A DNA stretch of 64,000 nucleotides from NCBI GenBank assembly GCA_003313425.1, contig NHZP01000007.1, positions 496,001 to 560,000 of the forward strand, read 5' to 3'. The translations under genes were made by a program, and so were the position numbers. Origin of the DNA: Pseudopyrenochaeta lycopersici. Its lineage: Eukaryota > Ascomycota > Dothideomycetes > Pleosporales > Pseudopyrenochaetaceae. Under the pieces are notes generated by a model. That model saw nothing but the letters and a program-made list of their open reading frames with translations. It did not search any database and was not told where the DNA came from. Within the stretch, counting starts at the first letter, position 1, and each line of letters starts with the position of its first letter. Positions 58,973 through 64,000 of the stretch are shown here, piece after piece.

Positions 58973-61900
58973 ATGCCACCGATCGGGGTCCTCGGTACAG
59001 GACTTGAACCGACAGTGAGGACAAGTTTAGCGAATATGCCTCAGGTGATTGTGCATTATGGGACGGCAAGTGTGGAGGATGGCTCTTCCACGCCAGAAGA
59101 TGATATCGCAAGAGGCTGCAATTTCAACGATTCTTACTCTCAGGGCCCCATGCCTCACCTCCCAATAAGGTTGAGCGATATTGGCGAAGAGACGGATGCT
59201 TATCAAAATGATGCCGTCGAGGACTTGGATGGTGACATCAAGGATAACAGCACTATGGGATCATGGGAAGAGATCCCCACACCAAACACAGAGACGGCGG
59301 ACAACGCACTGGCGAATATCCCAAAGGAGCAGGCCCCCGAATCATCCCGGGAACCGACCCAAGAGGATCGTGAAGCATTTTATGAAGCGATAAAATGCGG
59401 GGACATGGAGACCGCTACAGCCAAGCTAGACCTTGGTGTGGATATCGAGCGAGCAAGGCGAGATGGATACACTCCACTCGTCATATCCATCGTCGCAGCA
59501 GAAATTGAAGTCGTAAGGCTTCTCCTTGAGAGGGGAGCTGATGTACATCGTCGAGTTAGTGGTTTACCACCTATCGTTCACGCAGTTATGAAAACCCATC
59601 ACGCTCCGCAACTCATACAGCTTCTTCTAGACCATGGAGCTAATCTCAACACTACCTCAGAGCCTAATCAGATGAATGCTCTCCACTGGGCTGCGATAGA
59701 CGGGATGGTTGACGCTCTGGATTTCCTCATTAGTAAGGGCATGGACCCAAATAGCGCTTGCTCGAAAGGGCGCACGCCTCTCATTCTCGCAGCTGAGAAG
59801 GGTCACACTTTGGTTGTACAGCTTCTCCTGGCGAAAGGCGCCGAGCTGTATCGAAGAAGTCATAGTGGCGGTACGGCATTGACCTGGGCTGCTTGCAACG
59901 GTCGCCTAGACACTGTCAAATTTTTGCTAGAGGAAGGGATAGATGTTGATGATTGTGATAATCATGGGCTGAGTAAGTCCAAATATTCGATTTAGTGCTT
60001 GCAAGCGTTGACTGATGCAAACAGCTGCACTGTTAGGTGCCAGCGATACAGGCCACTTGGAAGTAGTGGATTTCCTGATCGCCAAAGGTGCAGATATCAA
60101 CAAACTGACCATCGAGCCGAAGAACTATTCACCAGCTATGGCAGCTGCTACCGCAGGCCATACCAAAGTGCTTCAAGCTCTAATAAGTCATGGCGCTGAT
60201 CTCAAAATCCCGAATGGCTGCGGAACCACCATTCTCGATGCCACGATAGCTGAAGGGCGTTTTGAAACCGTCAAAGCCCTTTTGGTAGCGATGGGTGGCT
60301 CAGAATATCCTCAAGAAAGTGTCGCTTTACAGATAGCGATGGCCGATTCTCATGCTGCGATACAGTCACTCATTGCAACTGCCTCGATAATGTTTCCTCA
60401 TTTCAAAAAGATTCATGAACCCACCAAGTTTGAGTGGATGGACTGGGTCCTGGAAAGTGGAGGAGACCTTGTCAGGCCAAGAGCCATGCTTGTCATGTTG
60501 CACGCCGCATTATACGAACATCAACTTGACATGATCGAAACTCTATGTGAGCACGGTTGTGATCCGAATCAATACCTAGCCTCTGGGAATACTCCTCTGT
60601 CATTCGCTGTCCGCTACCGCAAAGTCGATCTCATTCGCATTCTTCTGGACGCTGGCGCTGACCCAGCTAAACCACCCCGCGAGCCTGAAGACTCCAGTTT
60701 GACTCCACTACATCAAGCTATCATTGCTCTTGAGAGCGATAAAGACAAGGACACATCCATCGTCGATATGCTCCTCGAAACGAGGCGATGCAAGATCTTG
60801 AAAGGCGAAAGTTCTCGAGACACTGCTTTTCAATATGTACTACGTCAATTCGATCGCAGCGAAAGTGGAATCGCAGAATTCCTGGCATTTAGAATGTTGG
60901 AGTCCATACCGGACGTCAACGCTGATCGATGCGACGACGGTTCAACATTGATGCATATTGCAGTCCGTCACAGCCGTGAAGATCTCGTTGACATTCTCCT
61001 ACAAAAAGGTGCAGACATTAACGCGACAAACGAACTAGGCCAGACTCCCTTCCACCTGAATTGCCAGCGCCACAAGAACATCCTTTCATTTCTCCTCACA
61101 CGAGGCGCAGATCTTTTCGCAAAAGACAAGCGAGGTTATTCAGGCTTGCACATGGCTGCTGCGTGCGGAGAGATTGATAATATCAAGTTTCTAAATGCCA
61201 AAGGACTCGAAATCGACGCTACAGGTATAAACAAAGATACACCGCTATTATCTGCGCTTGCAGCTGGTGAGGAGGAAGCAGCACTGTATCTCATGGACCA
61301 TGAGGCTAATCCTTTGGTAAAATTCGAACTTACAAAGAGGAATATCCTGCACTACGCCGCAAGTCTGCGAATGGATAGGGTTGCGGAAAGGGGACTTGAA
61401 CACGGTGGTGTAGATATCAATGCGAAGGATAAGGGAGGCTGGACACCACTGGCTCTGGCTTGTAGAAATGGGTCTACGAAGCTTGTCAGAATGTTGCTTG
61501 CAGCCGGCGCAAACGCAGAAGCTACGGAAGACAGCGATGACATACCTCTACACGTCTCCCTCATCACCAGAAACGAGGAAACGGCACTCCTTCTCATCGA
61601 ACATGGCGTTAGTCTCACTGCTCCTGGGCCGCAGGGGCGCACTCCACTGCACCTTGCGGCAGAATATGACAGCCCCCGTGTCGCGCACACGCTCCTCTCT
61701 AAAGGCGTGCCAACCCAGGCTCTTGACGATGCTTCATGGACACCACTATGTATGTGCGTCAACCCAGACATCACCCGAGACCTTATCAATCACGGCGCAA
61801 ATGTACATCACGAAGATAAACACGGTTGGACGCCGCTGCACCATGCGGTCGAAGAAGGCAATTTCGAGACATTCAGCGTATTACTGCAAAGAGGCGCCGA

Positions 61901-62069
61901 TTTGATGGCACGGACGAAGGATGATGGGTTGACCGTACATGAACGGATTGACTGGATTGTGAATATGGCGCTACGGAACCGTTTTCTGGACATAGTAGAT
62001 CAGGAGATTGGAATTAAAGAAAGGTTGAAAGTGAGGATGCAGATGGAGGCTAAATATGGGTTGGTTTGA
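58973..62069 (+). CDS. large ankyrin-repeat protein
   Basis: Two exons (58973-59972, 60025-62069), 1,014 residues. The intron (52 nt, GTAAGT...ACAG) joins NHGL|TALLGASDTGHLEVVDFL inside a repeat. An acidic N-terminal region (about 1-130) without known domain is followed by an almost unbroken run of ankyrin repeats to the C terminus, for example DGYTPLVISIVAAEIEVVRL, KGRTPLILAAEKGHTLVVQL, TPLHLAAEYDSPRVAHTLL and HGWTPLHHAVEEGNFETF. A central part (about 430-600) has degenerate repeats. Ankyrin arrays bind proteins; partner unknown. No enzymatic, NACHT or HET domain is seen. The ATG at 59036 (MPQVIVHYG) is an equally possible start. Confidence 0.85.
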
Positions 62070-62633
62070 TAGTTGAATGGGTGGTGTCGATTTGAACGAG
62101 TCTCTCTTTCTGTCACATTAGGCAGTTTGGATGATTCTCTGTATTTCAAGCGAGCTAGTCGAACAGATATTTCACGTCATCGTTTGTTCATCTATATCTG
62201 CGAAGGAATAAGAAACATTCAGTTGACCGATATGGTCTGGGTATCTCCCGAAGCAACGTAAGTTTTCCCAATGAAATAGACGTTTACCATCCAGTTTGAG
62301 TTCTGGCATGTGTCACAATAGGCGTTGATTCGGCCTTTCTTGACTCGCAAGACTTATGCCCCTAGTAAGACATGCCGACGACATGGGGTTCCGTAAACAT
62401 CCCAGAGCGGAGATGACAGCAAACAGACGAAAACGAAGAAGGATAATGATGATGGACGGACTTTGTGTGTGTTGTGAACTAGATTGATGTTTGAAGTAAT
62501 TCGTCAAGGGAAAACGTCATGCTCGTCTTTGATCCAGGCCAGATCATTTGGAAGGGGAACAGTTCAGATAAAGGCCAACACCACCCCTGCCTCTTGATAT
62601 AGTTTCCAATGCAATATTTGTTTGTAGCCCCCC
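62070..62633. other. convergent 3' intergenic region
   Basis: 564 bp between the ankyrin gene and the small minus-strand gene. No coding or RNA signal recognised. Confidence 0.5.
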
Positions 62634-63133
62634 TTAATTGCCTCCAACCTTCTTCGCCTCCTCTTGCAGCTTCTTGATCTGCTCCTGGGTATTTGTTCCA
62701 GTCTCAGATCTGTCAGCTTTGACCTACGATCTCGTTAGCACACATCCCAGCTCATCGTTACAATGCCTCCCCCTCTTATAAGGCAGGAGGCGAGATGCAG
62801 GTTCTAATTGACGTACGGCGCTCTCGCTATCACTTGCAAGACCCTCTTCCCAGTGTCCCTTTCCTTCCTTCTGCTTGCTCAAATTGTCGTGCTTTTTCTT
62901 CTCGACTTCATCCGCACGGCCTTCGCTATCTATGCGGCTGTCAGTGCCCATGCAAATAGCTTTTTAGTTGCGTTTCAGAGGACTCTGGTGTGCCGGGACT
63001 TATTAAAGGGTGAGGTGAACGTACGCAGAGTAGATTCCTTGCCAGCGCTGCGGGCTATTGACTGCGAGAATGCTGCACGCTGGGTGAAGGCGAAGGGAGC
63101 GCGACGTGTCGCGAAAGCTCGGATGGCAGACAT
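62634..63133 (-). CDS. small hydrophilic protein with mitochondrial presequence, function unknown
   Basis: Three exons on the minus strand: 63133-63025, 62929-62817, 62723-62634; 103 residues. The start MSAIRAFATRRAPFAFTQRA has no acidic residue and many Arg, Ser and Ala, a clear mitochondrial presequence. The mature part is highly charged: RADEVEKKKHDNLSKQKEGK, GHWEEGLASDSESAVKADRS, EQIKKLQEEAKK, probably helical. The acceptor of intron 1 was chosen to give ESTL|HSEGRADEVE, which matches my memory of uncharacterised ascomycete proteins; the alternative acceptor 8 bp upstream is out of frame. Introns are 95 and 93 nt. Function unknown; a stress-related or import-related role would be a guess. 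Confidence 0.78.
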
Positions 63134-64000
63134 GATGGCTTCGTTGAGAAATTGATCTTGTTGGTATATGCGGAGATGTTGAGGTCGAGGAAGCTCCAAG
63201 CTATATGATGTCAGATTCCTTCACTTAACGTCTTCACCATAGAGCCCAATTGAGTACATACATGTTTAAGAAGTGTTGATAGAGCTTTTCAATGATAGAC
63301 GGTAGCCAGTAGGTATTCAGTTCAGCATCAGAAGAAACTGAAGGAATACACGCATTCCCAGGCTAAGCCTTTCTAGCTTGTGAGCCGCCTTTTATCTGAC
63401 GTCATATACCCCAGCTATCACCATTACGACAATTGGCCCGGATGCGAACGCACATCCACTTGCACTGCGTCAATTAGTCAATCAAATGTTTTGAACTCGT
63501 GATGCGCCAGGAGCAAGGCTTCGTTCCGTGGAACCGACGCTTTCCTGCGTCCTGCCTCCGATGCAAGCAAGCTTCGCCCAGAGTGCACTGCCCGCGCTGC
63601 CCGCCTCTACCCGCGGAAGGCAACCATAGCCAGCATAGCCCACTTGCCGTACCTGTCGTACCTGAACGCTGGTCACACAATGCTGGTGTTCCTGCATGCG
63701 GTCTGCCTTTCTACAGTACTCGCCCACTGTGGAGCGACATACGTATATTCTGGGTGGGTTTGGGCGGAGTAATCTCCTATGCAGGGAAATTGCGGTCTTC
63801 AAACAGAGCAGGAGGGGTCTGAGACACGTAACTGCTCAGGGGATGTTTCTCAGATGTTTTCGGTCAAGTACCCCGCCAGGGCCTGTTCGAGGGTGCTGTT
63901 TGTGGCTATGGCAAGCTGCCCCTGTGCTCTCGCTTTGTCGCCGGTCGTCAAGATTCGCGATTCTTCAAAGTCTGCGTTTTGTTGTACCAATTAGAAGAGG
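63134..64000. other. right-edge intergenic region
   Basis: 867 bp upstream of the small mitochondrial-protein gene to the window edge. It must contain that gene's promoter. Frames on both strands (63474-63802 minus, 63499-63822 plus) oppose each other and show no motif. Confidence 0.45.

Overview
The window is nuclear DNA of a filamentous ascomycete. The genes carry many short introns (47-106 nt, a few up to 187 nt) with GTNNGT-like donors, CTAAC/CTAAT branch points and YAG acceptors. The gene set (het-C, a PL3 pectate lyase, a 3,137-residue DUF6606/DUF3638/DUF3645 protein, a fungal-type tRNA-lysidine synthase, a pogo-type transposon) points to Pezizomycotina. Dothideomycetes is my best guess, from protein flavour only. 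Exon boundaries were joined by hand and every CDS below was checked for frame continuity across its introns.

Layout. The left edge holds the 5' part of a pogo-like transposase (minus). A dense housekeeping block at 0.5-14.1 kb follows: IMP4 (+), RPA43 (-), PRP43 (-), PRMT5/skb1 (+), a mitochondrial-type SDR reductase (+), UBA2 (-) and QNG1 (+). The first three all serve ribosome biogenesis. A looser segment at 14.1-28.3 kb holds only two conserved fungal orphans (18.6-20.1 kb minus, a single-pass membrane protein; 24.2-25.2 kb plus, a low-complexity protein) between three long stretches in which I see no gene.

The giant DUF3638 protein fills 28.3-38.4 kb on the plus strand. A secreted pectate lyase (PL3), a GMC oxidoreductase, a UBTD-type ubiquitin-like protein starting MGCC, and a PH-domain scaffold-like protein follow, all on the minus strand to 48.7 kb. 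After another 3.5 kb without genes comes a mitochondrial/proteostasis segment: a tRNA(Ile)-lysidine synthase-like gene (-) and HSP10 (+) share a divergent promoter with a perfect heat shock element. Then het-C (-) and a long ankyrin-repeat protein (+) share another divergent promoter, and a small gene for a protein with a mitochondrial presequence (-) closes the window.

The most notable points are: an inferred SF2/SecA-like helicase core hidden in the giant DUF3638 protein; a GC-AG intron in PRP43; two genes (HSP10, UBTD-like) whose first coding exon is only the ATG; an 18-nt microexon in the membrane-protein gene; a fourfold SIFG-type motif in the PH protein; and a HET-C protein with a His-rich tail divergent from a large ankyrin protein. 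I found no rRNA, tRNA or CRISPR features.
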